The notes: a model not told the origin generated them from the letters alone. Shown: positions 21,801-36,800, numbered from the stretch's first letter. The stretch: 64,000 nt of DNA from Owenia fusiformis (GCA_903813345.2 CAIIXF020000003.1:26489248-26553247); one strand, 5' to 3'. Numbers and translations: made by a program.

Positions 21801-24800
21801 ACTCTACTGACTTCTGTATAAATTACCCTCTCTGTAGTGAACACCTACCAACACTGAACGTTTTTTTCTCAGCAATAAATGTTCAATATACACAGGTTTT
21901 ACTGTATAACTGACATTTAAGCTGAGTTCTAACACCTGAATTCTATATTTGCCAAATGAGTTATTCTCCAAAGCTTAAATATTGTCCATATATATAGATA
22001 TAGAAATGGGATATTTGGGAAATTGATTCTCAATTTTAGACAAGCCTTGGATGCATTACGACCCAACATCCTCTAATTGATTAACGCTTCCGCTACATAC
22101 TAAAATACATAATTTATAAGTGGCACATTTCTGTTTCCGGAGGATGTAAAATAGGTACCTTAACACAAAGAAAAAGTATCTTTAAGCCACAGCGTTAAAA
22201 ATTAACAATATTTGCTAGCATGGTCCTTACAAATATGAAAACAAATATTTAATTTTTCATATCACACATTTATCATAAAGTGATTAAAAATCAAATCTTT
22301 AATGTAATATCAAGAGTAGAAAATGAGGCATCTATAACCCTGAATCCCCACTAGCTTACAACCATACTAACCTCTGACTAACACAAATGATCTTATTGAT
22401 CACAAATGAATGCAGCTACTATTGCTTTTTATGGGAGTTAGAATGTGAAAGAAATGCTAGCTATTTATCAACTACTTATAAACAAAGATGTAATAACATA
22501 AATTCCTGATGATCAACTCTAATCAAAATGTCTTACTTCAAATTCAGATCTAACTCACAGAATTTACAAACTGTACATGAATTGAGTTCTTGTCAGCTGG
22601 GATATAAATTGATGGAAAAGTCTTGGCAAAATCCAATTTCCTGAAGTGTGATTAGAAGATTATTTATCCTCACTTACAGCCTGGTTGCTAATTGTTATTC
22701 TGTGCATCTGTCAAGAACAGCCTGTTGCATGCAATGTGTTCATCTATTTATGAAATATCTTGAAATGCCTAAGCGGATTGCCAAAACGGGAAAGAACAAT
22801 TACAAAACACGGCAAGGAAAGGAAATATACAAGAGAACAGCCAGTCATATGAAAGATAAAGGCCTCGATATTCCAAACAATGATCGCTATGTACAACAAG
22901 AAACAATGTCCATCACCTTCGCAGCCCTGCAGGCTGTACCCTAACCCTGAGGCAGGCTGTACCCTAACCATGCAGGTATCATTATAACAATCCAAGACAG
23001 TTGGGACACTGTTTGAGAAACATGTTAAGCTATGAAAATGGTTGAGTATAGTTGTGAGAGATGTAGAAAATGTATGGACTTATAACTGAACGTTTTTAGA
23101 ACCATTACATTCAACATGGGGTACTTTGTATTTTTCAATGTTGCCATCTATGCACTTCTATTGACAAATAACCGTTAATAACTGTTAACCTAAAGTGCCA
23201 TTAACCTGTGAACTAATCCCAGACATGCTGTTTACAATTTTCAGCCTTAATTCCTATTTTTCATACTAATGGCAGTATTTTGAGGATAAATGTCTTCAAG
23301 AAAAAGATTTTTGACACTATCTCAACGCTCATTTGTCTTTAGTGTCTTGATTGGACATTTTAGATTAGTTTGTATGTATACCTGTACAAATGTAATGATA
23401 CTGTACATTAATCATTGACATCTTTTGACATCTATGTCAGTTTGCTGATAGAAAGATGTGATTACACAGTGTATGAGTTATAATTTTGCCAAGATGGGCA
23501 TTCACTATTTTGCTGGGAGTTCAAGTTGACAGACCCTGTTTCCCAAATCAATTGCCGATATATTCCTATACAAGAACATTCATTTTGCTGATGTATGCTA
23601 CATGTATGTTATTTCACTGCCTTGACGTATCAGGGTATGTAAAATTTTGGTCAAATAGTCCTGTATATGAGCTTGGAGGAGTGCTATCATCAGAAGAAGG
23701 GGTTTCAATGGCAACAGGCAATTTTTTTCCTTTTTATGACCAAGAATTGACTCCCAAACACCATCAAATGCAAAACAGCGAACATCGTCCACCAAAAAGT
23801 TGGAGACTTGCTTATAGTTTTCTAGATTGTTTGCAGGACTAAGTTTATTATACTGTAATATCCTTTGAGACTATTAATCAAGGGGCATTAATCAAGGGAC
23901 CCACAGATTAATCAATAATTTGATATGATCATCAAATTACATACTGACGTTCATTCACATTTTGCTATAAACCAGACATGTTAAAAATAAAATATAATTC
24001 AATTTCTTCCTCAAGGGCCATTTCTTCAAAATGTCATGAATTAAGATAAGTGAAATTCAGTTGTCTTTCACGATATCGGCATTTTGAAAGCACAAAGGGC
24101 AACATCTGATTTAAAAATACAAACATAAACAATTCATGAAAAACATATCTGCGAATAAAACATCAAAACGAATACACTGTATATAGAATATTTTGAATGT
24201 TTGACAATAGCTTGTTAGTAAAAGTTGAATATTGATCTAATCAGAGTGTAGTTTATAACCTAGAGGCTTGATTAGGTAGAGTTTAAAGGACTTTGGGGAA
24301 CCATTATAAGGATTTATGTATCCTTGACTCTTTGAGGCTATAATGGGGATATTACTGAATGATCTTCACGCTTTGAAGAACTTGTATTTAAGAGCATAAC
24401 TAGTTTTTTTAATGTGAGTCTATGATATATTTGTTCATCTTGACAGAGTATCAAAGATTAGAATTTGTATTTATTACTGTCAACTCAGCTCATGTCTGGA
24501 ACTATATGCTCTGGAAATTTGAATAAAGATAAAATGTGATTGCGCTTGCGAATTGGTTCAACCATATAGAGTGGAAACTAACTCTAATAATTCCAAAAAT
24601 CATAGACATTTAAATGAATTAAGTAATGAGTAAATATTTCTACAAATTCATCAGAGAAATATTGTAGAATCAATTAGCAGAATATAAATTCAAGAATTGT
24701 ATGGTAGATTGCATTGAAAACATTGCCTCTGCCAAATGCACAGGCACAACCTTATGTGTCTTTTCTGAATACAATCACAAAAAGTACTTTTCGCAGGAAG

Positions 24801-27800
24801 GAAGTCCTGGGGTGAGATTTGTGATTACTGGCGGGAGACAGAGACATGTGTTAGAAATGTCCATATATAAATGTAGTTGATCAATTTTCATAATTATTTA
24901 ATCATTCTAATATTGAATATCAATATCATGAAATGAATACATGTGGTGACTTAAAAACAGGCTTTTTCAAACCAATTAATCATTCCAAAAAGAGAAAGGG
25001 GTTTTAATCTGATTATTTAAACATAGACAGAATCTTTGTGTTAATGAGGAAAATTTGGATTAACTGACATTTGAATCTGGCATCTGACATATCCTAATTC
25101 CTCACAAAAAGTTCAGTCTAATTTGCTATTTTGTCTAATTATCTATTTTATAGTATGGAATGTATTATGTGGGTATATATATAAAAAATGTATTCAGTGT
25201 TTCCTTATTATTCTTTATACTTTATTTACCATGGAAACCATACACAAACACTGTGACATGAGATTATCAGGGGGTGTCACCTTGTATGTTAACATCTGAC
25301 ATCGTGTTCAGCTTCATGAGACAATAAGAACCATATCTCCAGACCAGATCACCTGTCATTATTTTCTAACTGATTATGCATGCCTGCTTCATTTGTAAGT
25401 CTTTTCTCTCTGTTCATAATAAACTATTTTATTCCAAGGTATTTCTACATGATTTGAAGTGTTTACAGAAAGTAAGTTTCTACCTCCACAATAGCTACTG
25501 CCCAATGTCAGTGTTAGAGAGAGAATAGAAGGAGGAATAGAACAATTAAGATTTTAAAAAATTAACGATTTTATTGGTTTTGAAATGCACCTGGAGCCAC
25601 ATGACACAGAACACCATGACATAATACTGTAAAACTCTCAATTTGCAAGAATGCAATTTTCACAGATGTTGTTTCTTTTTGAGTATCTCATGTTTTCGTG
25701 ATTTTTCCAAGTGCCCAAATTTATGCCAGGAATACAATTCTAAATTCAGGGCATCTGTAATTCGTGATTTTACACTCACGCGATTATATGCTAATTCAAA
25801 ATATCCGCAAATTTAATGTGTTTTACAGTATTCTACATTATTTTCCAGACCAACAATGTATGTCTATACCCTGGTAACTATTAATAATTCAACCATCTTT
25901 GTTAGTGATGTAAAACAGGGTCATTGTTTCAATCATAATATATGTCATAAGTATAACACTAGGCGATTAGAGAAAATCAAAAATCTGGAATGACTTTGAC
26001 AAATTAAACATCTGCCTGAAAAAGAACTTTCAAAAAGAAGCACTCATGTCCTGGGATATTTTCAATTTCTCGCTAAAATATGAAGAAAATACGAAAATTC
26101 ATGACATTTCAGTAATAATTTTAAGTTTGGATTTCATATTTATTTAACTAATTCCTTGTTATATCACTCTTTTCCACTCTCTTTGTCGCCTTAAAACGAA
26201 ACCACCCAGAGTTTCATTCATGGGTTGAATCTAAATTCACCTGCTTAGTTCTCAAATTGCATGGAAAACTTATCAAATATTCAGTTAAGCTGACAAAAAG
26301 TGACACCTTGATTGCTAGTAATTACCAAATATATTTCATTAGTTTTGTTTGAAGTGAGCAAGTTTGTTTAAAACATGGTGGCACTTTCAACAACAATTAA
26401 ACCCGCAGTATTGCCAAATCTTTACTCATAATCCAACAGATGGTCTAACAAAAACCTTTCATAGATGTGATACCAAGATAATTACATTACATGTACAGTA
26501 TATATATTACACAATACCTATTGTAATGATTCTTATATATTTATGAGTATCTTCATGGACTCTTTGATGTCATAAGAATGACATACTGATACCTTGTCTA
26601 CCAACCAACCTTATACACGTAGGAATTAGGTTCTGATATTTATAAACAAATTTTCATGTTTTATGGGAGGTCAGAAAGCAAATGCAAAAAGTCTTATGCA
26701 TGAATACATGAACCATTTTTGTACATATTACATCCAATTTGAAAAATAACAAGGCAACCAGCACACACATTTGCATAATCCATATTATATATGTAACTAT
26801 AATAATACATCGGACCACCAGTTTGTTAATTCTACATGCAACAAATATGCTAGTTATTTTTATTAGGGCTCCCATGACCTGATTAAATTCAAGATGACAA
26901 AAAAGAGACACAATCTGTCAAGCAGCTTTTACACACACACTTGCTGTTTTGGGAACATTTTCCAATATTTCTATAGGATTATAGGATATACACCCTTTAC
27001 ATTATTGGGGCTGATATGGAGTTAATTGAAGATGAGTGTGTTAATGAGCATGTGAAAAGCATACAGGTACATGCAAAGTAAAGCAAGGCACACACATAGA
27101 GTAGAGACTTGTATACAGTCCAAGGGGAATATAGCCTATCATGTAATTGGTTCTTGTGAATAAATTTACAGTAGATCATATCACTTTGAGATATTTTCCT
27201 TAAAACATCTCATATCTAAGAAGAAATGAGATGTCATGGTCTGTCATGATTAATTTTTTGGGAGTTGTGACATTATACTTAAAATTGATCAAAGTTGGAA
27301 ATTCTTGAAATGATTGTATTTTCTCTACTAGATCAAAACTGAGTATAACAACCCAAAACATTTTCCTCAATTCATTTCCTGGTGAGAGACCAAAAACGTA
27401 TATGTCTGTATGTACCATTACACGTATCATTTGTGTTCTACACATAGACCGAAAAATGACTGGAAACAACATGCATCAGTATTTTGTTATAGATCATAAT
27501 TGGCCCTATGAACCTCTGAAAGAAGTTAAAATAGTCTCAAATCTATTTTTCCGAGAATATCTCATATGAACTTTTCTATATTTGAGGAACCCCAAAAATA
27601 ACCAATAAATGGTGTGAAAATGCAATAGTGAGAACAAATACTTATGCATGACATAATACATGACATCATAAGTCACATGACACCATTAGAAATTTGACAT
27701 CTCACATAGTCATATGGTCTATTAAATTTTGTAACAATGCAGTCCAAAAATATTCAGTTTAGAATCATCCCCTTGGGATTGTAAAGGGTAAAAGGGTTCT

Positions 27801-30800
27801 TTGAAGGTGTCATAGATATCAGGATTGTAAATGGTAAGAGAGTTTCTGGAAAGTGTCATATCAAACATAATATCTGATCTCGATGCTACAATTTCACATA
27901 ATTCTGGGTTTCCTCATTGCCCCCTACAGCACACTGTTATTACACAATCCTAACATAACACATTATTATGAACTTATTTTCACACTACTATGACATCATA
28001 GTCACACCATTATGACACCATCATACCTGCTATTGTTGAATTAGTAGATCCCCCATCATAACCAGGTCCTACAAACAGTCAACACGCACAGTTTAACATA
28101 AAACACAGACAAATAGCTACAGCAGCGTCTTATGCTAAATCATTTGCATTATGGGATAGATAGAAATGTTGCATCGTGGGAAATATTGCATCATGAGAAA
28201 TAAGATTCAAACTTATCCTAATGGGTCCAACCTCCAGCAAAATTAAATAAAGCCTCAGTTACATTTGCTCTATGGCAGGCATACGGTGGTTATAGCTTTA
28301 CAAAATTGATATAGAGAATCTGCATCATACTACGTATCCTTATTCCATGCTGCATATTTCTCTCTATTTTGGAAAGCTACAGCTGCCATACAGTTGCCGA
28401 AGATCAAATGGGACTGAGGCACAAGAGGCACATGTAATATATGATACTCGTGCAAAGTGCATTAATTAACAATAAGATTTTCACATTTTTGATTATAAAC
28501 ACAAAGACCCCTGCTGTAACTATCAGAGTGTGTGGACAGGAAGGGTGTGGTAGAAAAACATAATGGTCATTGTACATTAAGACATGGTTCAACAACCCAG
28601 TCAGATTTCAGGTGTTGCGAGAAGAATCTAAGGCCAAGAATCTCTGAATCTATGCTTTTATCACAAGTTTTAAAGTTAAATTGTGTTGTAACAAAATTTG
28701 AAAAAGTGTGATAAAAATGCACAATTTAAAAGCACTAAAGTAGTCATAAAATTGGCCGATGTTTAATAATTGTTATTTTCTCAAAAATTTGGTTTATTTT
28801 TACATTGAAAGTATAGCTCCCTTTATGATAATTTCAAGGAGAATTTTTGAGACACATACTATTCACATGTACATGTACAATGACCATCGCTGACTCTTAT
28901 TAAAGTGATTAATAAGAACTGGTTAGCTTGAGAATAATGGAGGATTTAATCCCAAGATGCTCAGTAACCAAATAAAATAAGGGAAGTGTTGCATTGTGGT
29001 ATTGAAAGGGCTCATCTATAGTGTAGGTGGGTGGTGAGTGTTAATCGTGCGTAAAATACTAAAGGGTCTGTGACACAGATGTCAAAAATGATGTTTTTAT
29101 TATACAATCTCAGGTGGTGTAAAACGAATGGAGTATTTTCAAAGAGTACAACCAGAAGTTTCTGCACTTGCTGCCATTTTTAGATTTAGCTAGATGGATG
29201 TCCACGTCAATTTGAAACACATATATGTTCGTTAGATGTAATCCAGGGACCAAAATGAGCATAATACCTGGTAAAAAAACACTACAAAATATTCAGATGA
29301 TCATAAGAAATTATTACATGTTTTTAAATGATGTTCAATAAAACAGCAGCAGCAACAATGGAGTATATGTACTTCAAGTTGTACTTACGAAAATAGCTCC
29401 ACATATTTTCACCCCCTGATTATACACAACATGAAACTTAGATAAGATTTTTTGAAAAACAGATAATCATGGCAAATGTGGTCTTTACATCAGGAGCATA
29501 CATTAACAAATTTTCAAATTCAATATGGAACAAGTACACATAGACATCAGTGTAGGATACAAGAGTGTTTTGAAATTGAATTTTATCACATGCTCAATTG
29601 TGCAGCTGAAATTCATCCTGGCTTCTGGCTCAGGTTCTGGCTGAGAGTTATAGAATGCAAGTGTGGTAGAGAATCGGGACAAAGGGCTGAATACCATAAT
29701 GAATTATTTAGAAGGACACTACAAAATGCCGATAAAGCATGCATTTTTAATATTGTTTTTTGAAAATACTAAAGATTTAGATGACCCTGATATGTGACCC
29801 CAAAAAAAGAGATGAAAATTCACCTAGTTTTAAGTCTAAAAAACAATATATCGATAAACCACCTCTAAGATTTAAATGAAATCAAATTATCTGAAAATGT
29901 GAAATTCCATCTCTTCGAAAATCTAGATTTTAGATATCACATACCTTTTTCGGTACATTTTGCACCAGTTAATGTACTCTCGTCACTGTAATCTCCGCAA
30001 TGGTCGACTTGATCGCACATGAGCTGCTTGTTGATACATCTGTTGTTATTACAGCGAAAATCTCCTTCATTACATACCTCCCCAAGTTTAATTTCTGAAA
30101 ATATATTTAAACTTTAATTTTCAATTTCCAAACACATGTCATTCATAATATGATAAAAACATATTTTTCAAGTTTACAAAACATTTTTCTTCATCTCAGA
30201 ACAAACATTGTAAGCTTTTCAGAAAAAAAAATGTTTTGCATTTGGAATATTTGATAGAGTCTTGCATCAAATATCTGGTTAACCCCTTTATCCACATACC
30301 CTCTTGTGTTAGACAGAGCTTGATTCAAGACTTATAATATTTCATTTATACACCTAGCATTTTCTGCAATAACTACTCCCCTAATTGACAATGACAGATG
30401 ACTTGATCAAACATAATGATAAAAGACAATAAGTTATTGAAACTAATCGCCTAATCTCAAACAACATTAACTCCAAGATATTTCATAATCTATCCTCATA
30501 CAACTTAACCTTATATCTATAAAGGTTGTCACAACACATTTAAACACTCTTGTTTGTGTTCAATTTACCCCCCCCCCCCCCCACAATAAAAATCAATCTT
30601 ATCACAAAGGCATTAACATATGAAATGTCACCACCTGCCAATTGTTACAGACGACAAACACCGATCACCAACTGCTAAATGCCAACTGCCCAATGCTAAT
30701 CGATGTCCTCAAAAAAGTTGGGAAACTATAAGTTGGGTGCCATAAAAATTGTGATAATGAGAGTTTACAATGCAGAGTTTTATACTATATGTGCCATGTT

Positions 30801-33800
30801 TTAAAACTTGATATTTTCTTTTACACTTCTATTCTTTAAGGGAAATGTGTACTATTAGAAAAGGGGAACAAGCCCCTCAATAACACAACATAATAAATCC
30901 CTAAGTCATTATTAGTCTCAGAGGCAATTTCATAATTACTTTTAGTTCAGTAGAATAAGTGTAAAACATTGAGTCTCTTATTGGATGGGGTCAAATATAG
31001 GTGAAATACAAATGTAAGATTCAGAAAGTGACAAGAAAAGACCAGCCATAATAGCACTAGATTGAGGCATTAAAACATTTAAAAAAATTCAATATGAATC
31101 AATACTCAATCCATACCTTATCAATGAATAGAAATATGTGCAAAAAGCAACTTTAAACATTTAACGTGACAAAATATAACCAATTGCATATGGTTACCAA
31201 ATGTAACAATTGTTACAAATGCAAATGCCCACTACCACTCCCAAACTACACCCTATGCAGACAGAGCCTGTGGGAAATATTGGGTGCGGCGCAAATGAGC
31301 GGAGGGTGCGGAGCTAACGGTCATTTTTGAATTTAAAATTGGGGTATTTCTGAAACTAAGCCGTTTTGGGACTTCAAATATACCAAGATATGTGTATTTG
31401 ACACCAAATATCAATAAAATTGTGAAAATAGTAGTGGAATTCATTTTATAGCGACGCAGTATGTCTTAAACATTTCCCAGACCTATATATTTTGAGACTA
31501 TCCTTTTAATACTGCATCCCCAGCATTCATAAAAAATGGTGTTCAAGATACACTACCCATGCAAATTATTTTTGCATCTTGGAAGCCAGGCAGTATCTGT
31601 GTGATTTTATAAAAATTCGGAAATGTTCTTCAAATATGAGCCCCCTCTAAATATTGGGTGCGGAGCTACGTTTATGGAGCTGCTCCGCACCCAATATTTA
31701 GAGGGGGCTCATATCTGAAAAACATTTCCGAATTTTTATAAAATCACACTGATACTGCCTGGCTTCCAAGATGCAAAAATAATTTGTATAGATAGTGTAC
31801 ATTGAACACCATTTTTTATGAATGCTGGGGACTCAGTATTAAAAGGATAATTTCAAAATATATAGGTCTGGGAAAGGTTTAAGGCACACTGCGTCGCTAT
31901 AGAATGAATTGCGCTACTATTTTCACAATTGTATTGATATTTGGTGTCAAATACACATATCTTGGTATATTTGAAGTCCCAAAACGGCTTAGTTCCAGAA
32001 ATATCCAAAATTTAAATTCAAAAATGACCGTTAGCTCCGCACCCTCCGCTCATTTGCTCCCCACCCAATATTTCCCACAGGCTCTGTCTGCATAGGGTGA
32101 ACTATGGCAATAACAATCCTCTTCTTGGTGTTGATACAAAAGCCAAAAATGAAACTGAAACAGAATACAATATCAAGAGGAGAGCACAAATGAACAAATG
32201 GATAAATATTCTATTGACGTAAGGGGAATACCAATTGTAAGAACTATACAGGTGACTTGTGTCTCATGTATTGCGTTTATGAATGAGCCTCCGTTTGGCT
32301 AAAAACACAATAAATCCTCAACAATCAAGTAAGAATTAAATATAAGACATAAGTCTACAATAATAAAAAGTTTAACAAATCCTCTGGCGCAATGAATCAA
32401 TATCCACCACTCGTTGGGTTGTAAGATGCTAAGATAACTACCTACAAATGAATGCTGTTGGAAATACTTGTCTGTCAGCGCATACTAACAATTCTCAGCC
32501 TAGAGTGGCAGATTCAATGTAAACAGAGCTAAGTGGCATACTTGAATATGTGTCTATGAGCAGAAAGTCATGTACTGAAAACACTTCCTTAAGTAAACTG
32601 TATATTTTCAATGGTTTGGTATACAGTTGATGAGTGACAAGATATAACATTTGTATTTCTACAGTTGTTCTTGGGGCATTAAAAGGGCATTATGTCGATT
32701 GTAATTGTGGTTTGGTTTGTAACCTTAAAGAACTTACAGACTGTATTAATACAGAAATTGATTCTTACATAATGTTCAGCCAGATGTAAAAACAGATTTT
32801 TCCTCACCATAAAATAAATCAATTACCACATTCAAGAAAATATGGTTATTTTACTACCGTAACATGTCTAAAGAACTGCAGTTAAGAGCTATAGATTGAT
32901 GTTAGCCTAGTGAAGCATACATCTTTCCCACGTGGAAAGTTTCATTAAAAAGAAACATTTGACATTAAAGCTCTCAAAAGACAATTTGGTCTCGTACCCA
33001 ACGGGCAATTGATAGATGCTGGTTAAACCTAAATTGCTAAGAAAAAAGTAGTACCAATCAAAATCAAATAGCAACAAGGCATTATGCAAAATGTCACCAC
33101 TTGCCATTTGTTACAGCTGCTGAATGCCAAACTCAAACTGCCAAACGCCAAACACCAAACACTGTCCGCAAAAAGTCCACAAAATGTTATAACAAGATAT
33201 AACAATTATGTTACCACTTCTGGTGGTAACCTTAAAATCTCCGAAAAGGATGACACGTGACAAATGACGATCACTTCCAACGAGTGGTAGCTCTCACATG
33301 GGTTAAATAATTGAGAGGGTCACTCTAGTAAATGAGAATGGTCAATGGGGGAATTTCATTGATCCAATCACTGAGTAACATAAGAAAAAGTGCAGGAGTC
33401 TGTAATTCAATTAACGAAATTGAAGAAAACCATGGAATATGTCCAAATAAATGTTTAATTGACAAATGAAGGAATCAATGCTATAAAATACATGAAACTA
33501 GAGAACTTAATAGAACACTCATACCACATTTCAAACATGAAGTGAGGAAAGAAGAGACAGGACATTATTGGTGATCCTAAGCACTGGTTGTCATACATAA
33601 AAGTGTCTAAGTTGAACTTAGAATGTCATACAGATTGTGAAGATGTTCTAGTTCAGATAGGTTACAAGGCATTAACATACAAAATGTCACCACCTGCCAT
33701 TCATTACAGATGCTCAACACTGGCCAACAAACACCAACCACTGAACAACAACCACCGAACACCATTCACAAAAAGATGAGAGACAATAACAATATGTCAT

Positions 33801-36800
33801 CACTACTGAAGGTGACAAAAAAATTTAAATGGAAATAATTATTTGGATCAAAGGGATAACTCCAAAAATTGTATATGTACTCACCACTAAAAGCTGTGAC
33901 AACAAACTTGAAACCTTCCCCTGGTAGACCTCCATTGTTGGTCCTGAAAATATAAACATTTTTTTTAAATTTCATTTATACAAATAAATTATTCGTAGTA
34001 GATGTAATTCCCAGGATATGCCTAGAAAAAAACAACTAAATATGTTAACCATATGTATTGTTCAAATTGCAGGTGCTTTGGCTTTCCTTATGGTTTATGT
34101 GACCCTGGGCCAAAAATAGAATTTCATGAAATTGTGAATTTTGCAAGATTATCTCTTTTTGATACATCCCTGCAGTAGATTTAAATTAACATATAAGTCA
34201 ATACCAATAGTTGCATGAAAACTTGTATTCACGTCACAAGAGTAACTGTTAGTATTCCAGTGCTGAAAGGCACCTTATGGTCTACCATGCGTCTCAGTGG
34301 CATTTTTCACACAATCGTTGAAAGGGTCTGTTGGCAACTGCTTGATGCTTTCAACACCTCTACAGAAACTACTTGTCTACATACAAACACAACATATTCT
34401 GCAACCACACTTAAGATGAAGTCTAGCTACAAGCCTTTGTGCCCCCCCCCCCCAACTACACACCTCTGTGTGAAAAGTTTTCATACCTTTGTATTGTATC
34501 AAGTAGTGGGAAGGGGGGGGGGTCACAGGGGCTTGTAGCTAGACATTCAGATGAACTTAGTACAGAATTGTACCCTGCATAAGACCTCATCTCTATTTTA
34601 ATAAGGTTTATCAGGCTAAACCAAAGTATAATAAAACTGACTTAGACAGATTTCTTGACATAGATATTCCAAAGTTGACTAGAGAAGAAGCACAAAAATG
34701 TGAAGGGAAAATTACATTAGATGAATGTTCTAAGGCATTAAAAGATATGAAAAATGATGTTTCACCAGGTAGTGATGGGTTAACTACGGGTTTTTACAAA
34801 TGTTTTTGGAGAAAACTAGGGGCATTGGTTACTGAAAATTTCAACATTGCATTTGGAAAAAAACAACTAAGTCCCACTCAAAGACAGGGCATAATTACGC
34901 TATTATATAAAGGAAAGGGGGAGAGGGAAGTGTTAGATAATTGGAGACCGATATCGTTAACAAATACAGACTATAAAATATTAACAAAAGCTTTGGCCAA
35001 TAGGATGAAACTAGTTATATGTAAAATAATTAACTCAGACCAAAGTGGGTATATTCCTGGGCGATCAGTTGCAAACATATTACGAATAATTGATGATACA
35101 ATAGAATATATTGAAAACATTAATGAAAGTGGTTTATTAGTGGCAGTAGATTTTTCGGGTGCGTATAATAATATAAATAAGGACTTATTAATAGACAGTT
35201 TAAAATATTTCGGTTTTGGTGAGGATATGATTTCATGGGTTGATAAAGAATAAAGAAACTAAAAGTTGCATAAACTATGCAGGGTGGTTGTCAGAATGGA
35301 TTTCTTTGGATTCAGGCATAAGACAGGGGTGCCCTTTGTCACCACTATGTTTTTTGTTATGTGTTGAGCTGGTTGTGTTAAAAATAAGACAAAACAATGA
35401 AATCAGGGGAATTAAATTACCAAATAAGTCAGAATTAAAAATAGCTATGTATGCAGATGATTTAACACATTTTTTAAAAGACAAAGATTCATTAGTAAAG
35501 GTGATAGATACAATTAATGAGTTTAGACTATTCTCTGGGCTTAGTATAAATAAAAATAAGACAGAGGCAATGTGGCTTGGAACAATGAAACATTCACAAG
35601 AAAAAGGGGTCGATATAAAATGGAAATTGCATCCAGAGAATAAAATTAAAATTTTAGGAATAGTATTTTCTGCATCAAAGAAAGTGATTGAAAATATGGA
35701 TAATCTATTACCAAAATTGGAAAAAATTGAAAACATTATGAAAAGTTGGGTACGAAGGGATTTAACAATTTTTGGAAAAGTGACATTGGTTAAATCATTA
35801 ATGATGTCACAATTTGGATATATAATACAGTCGTTCATATTACCGGAAGATTTCCTTAACCGTCTGAATACACTGTTTTACAAGTACATCTGGAGTAAAA
35901 GTGGTTTTAAAGAATGTGAAATTAAGAAACAACCGGAGAAAATTAAAAGAGAGATTTTAAATTTAGATAAAGAGAATGGTGGTCTAAACATGATAAATAT
36001 GATAGACTTTCAAATCTCATTTGTGGTAAAATGGTTTTCAAAACTGATTGGTGAGGGCATGGATAAATGGAAAATAATTCCAAAAGCTGAATTTTCCAAG
36101 TTAGGGGTTAATTTCAATGTACTCAAAAGCAAGATAGATATGGAAAACTTTATAGGGATTAATGAAGTAAAGAGTACTTTTTGGAAAAGGGGGTTAGAAA
36201 TTTGGTTAACAAAATCTGAAAATAAAAATCTTTTAGATTGTGACATCATTTGGAACAATCTGGACATAACTTTTCAAAAAAGAGTTCTTTATGTCAAAAA
36301 ATGGATTAGAGGGGGGATTAATTATGTGTCTGATTTTATAATAGAAGGTAAATGTTTAACATACAATGAAATAATTAATAAATTAGGCAGAGGCCCAGAT
36401 GTTTATATGCAATATGTACAAGTAAGAGCAGCTTTGATAAAATATCCAAATAAAATCAATAGGAATGAAAAAATAACTTTTTTAGGGGAAAATATAGAGA
36501 AAATAAAAACATGTAATATAAGAAAGAAAATTGTTAGTAGAAGAGGGGTGACAAATAAATCAGAAGCCCATTGGAAAAATCAATATGGTGAGATCCCATT
36601 TAAGTTAATGTATAGAGTACTTTTTAAGACAAATGTAAATCATAAAGTAAAGGAATTCATATATAAAGTAATAAATGGTGCAATAGAAATTGAAAGAAGA
36701 TTGAAAAAACAAAAATTATCTGATGGAATGTGTAAAGTTTGTAAAAATGTTGAGGAATCACAAGAACACCTTTTTTTAGAATGTAAATTCAAAAATGAAT

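Larger units (their letters stand above)
13312..28026 (-). other. CUB receptor 14.7-kb intron
   Basis: Contains the mobile elements and repeats listed individually (13.7, 13.9, 16.3, 19.0, 20.1, 21.4-21.9, 25.6, 27.2 and 27.8 kb). The segments 14229-16298, 16501-18980, 21905-25626 and 25829-27200 are AT-rich with no recognised gene, apart from a doubtful 59-codon frame at 22765-22944. Confidence 0.75.
30095..33884 (-). other. CUB receptor intron between CUB and LDLa exons
   Basis: Holds a C-run (30567-30582), repeat copies at 30607, 33075 and 33666, and the 851-bp palindrome at 31249-32099. The stretch 32105-33074 has nothing recognisable. Confidence 0.7.

Noticed and set aside
23486-23842. 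118-codon + strand frame
   Set aside because: Starts at a TTG, shows no domain or codon bias, and has no partner exons.
29476-29763. 95-codon + strand frame
   Set aside because: No domain, no splice partner and ordinary AT-rich composition; likely chance.
35275-35838. 187-codon - strand frame opposite the LINE
   Set aside because: Shadow of the reverse transcriptase reading frame.
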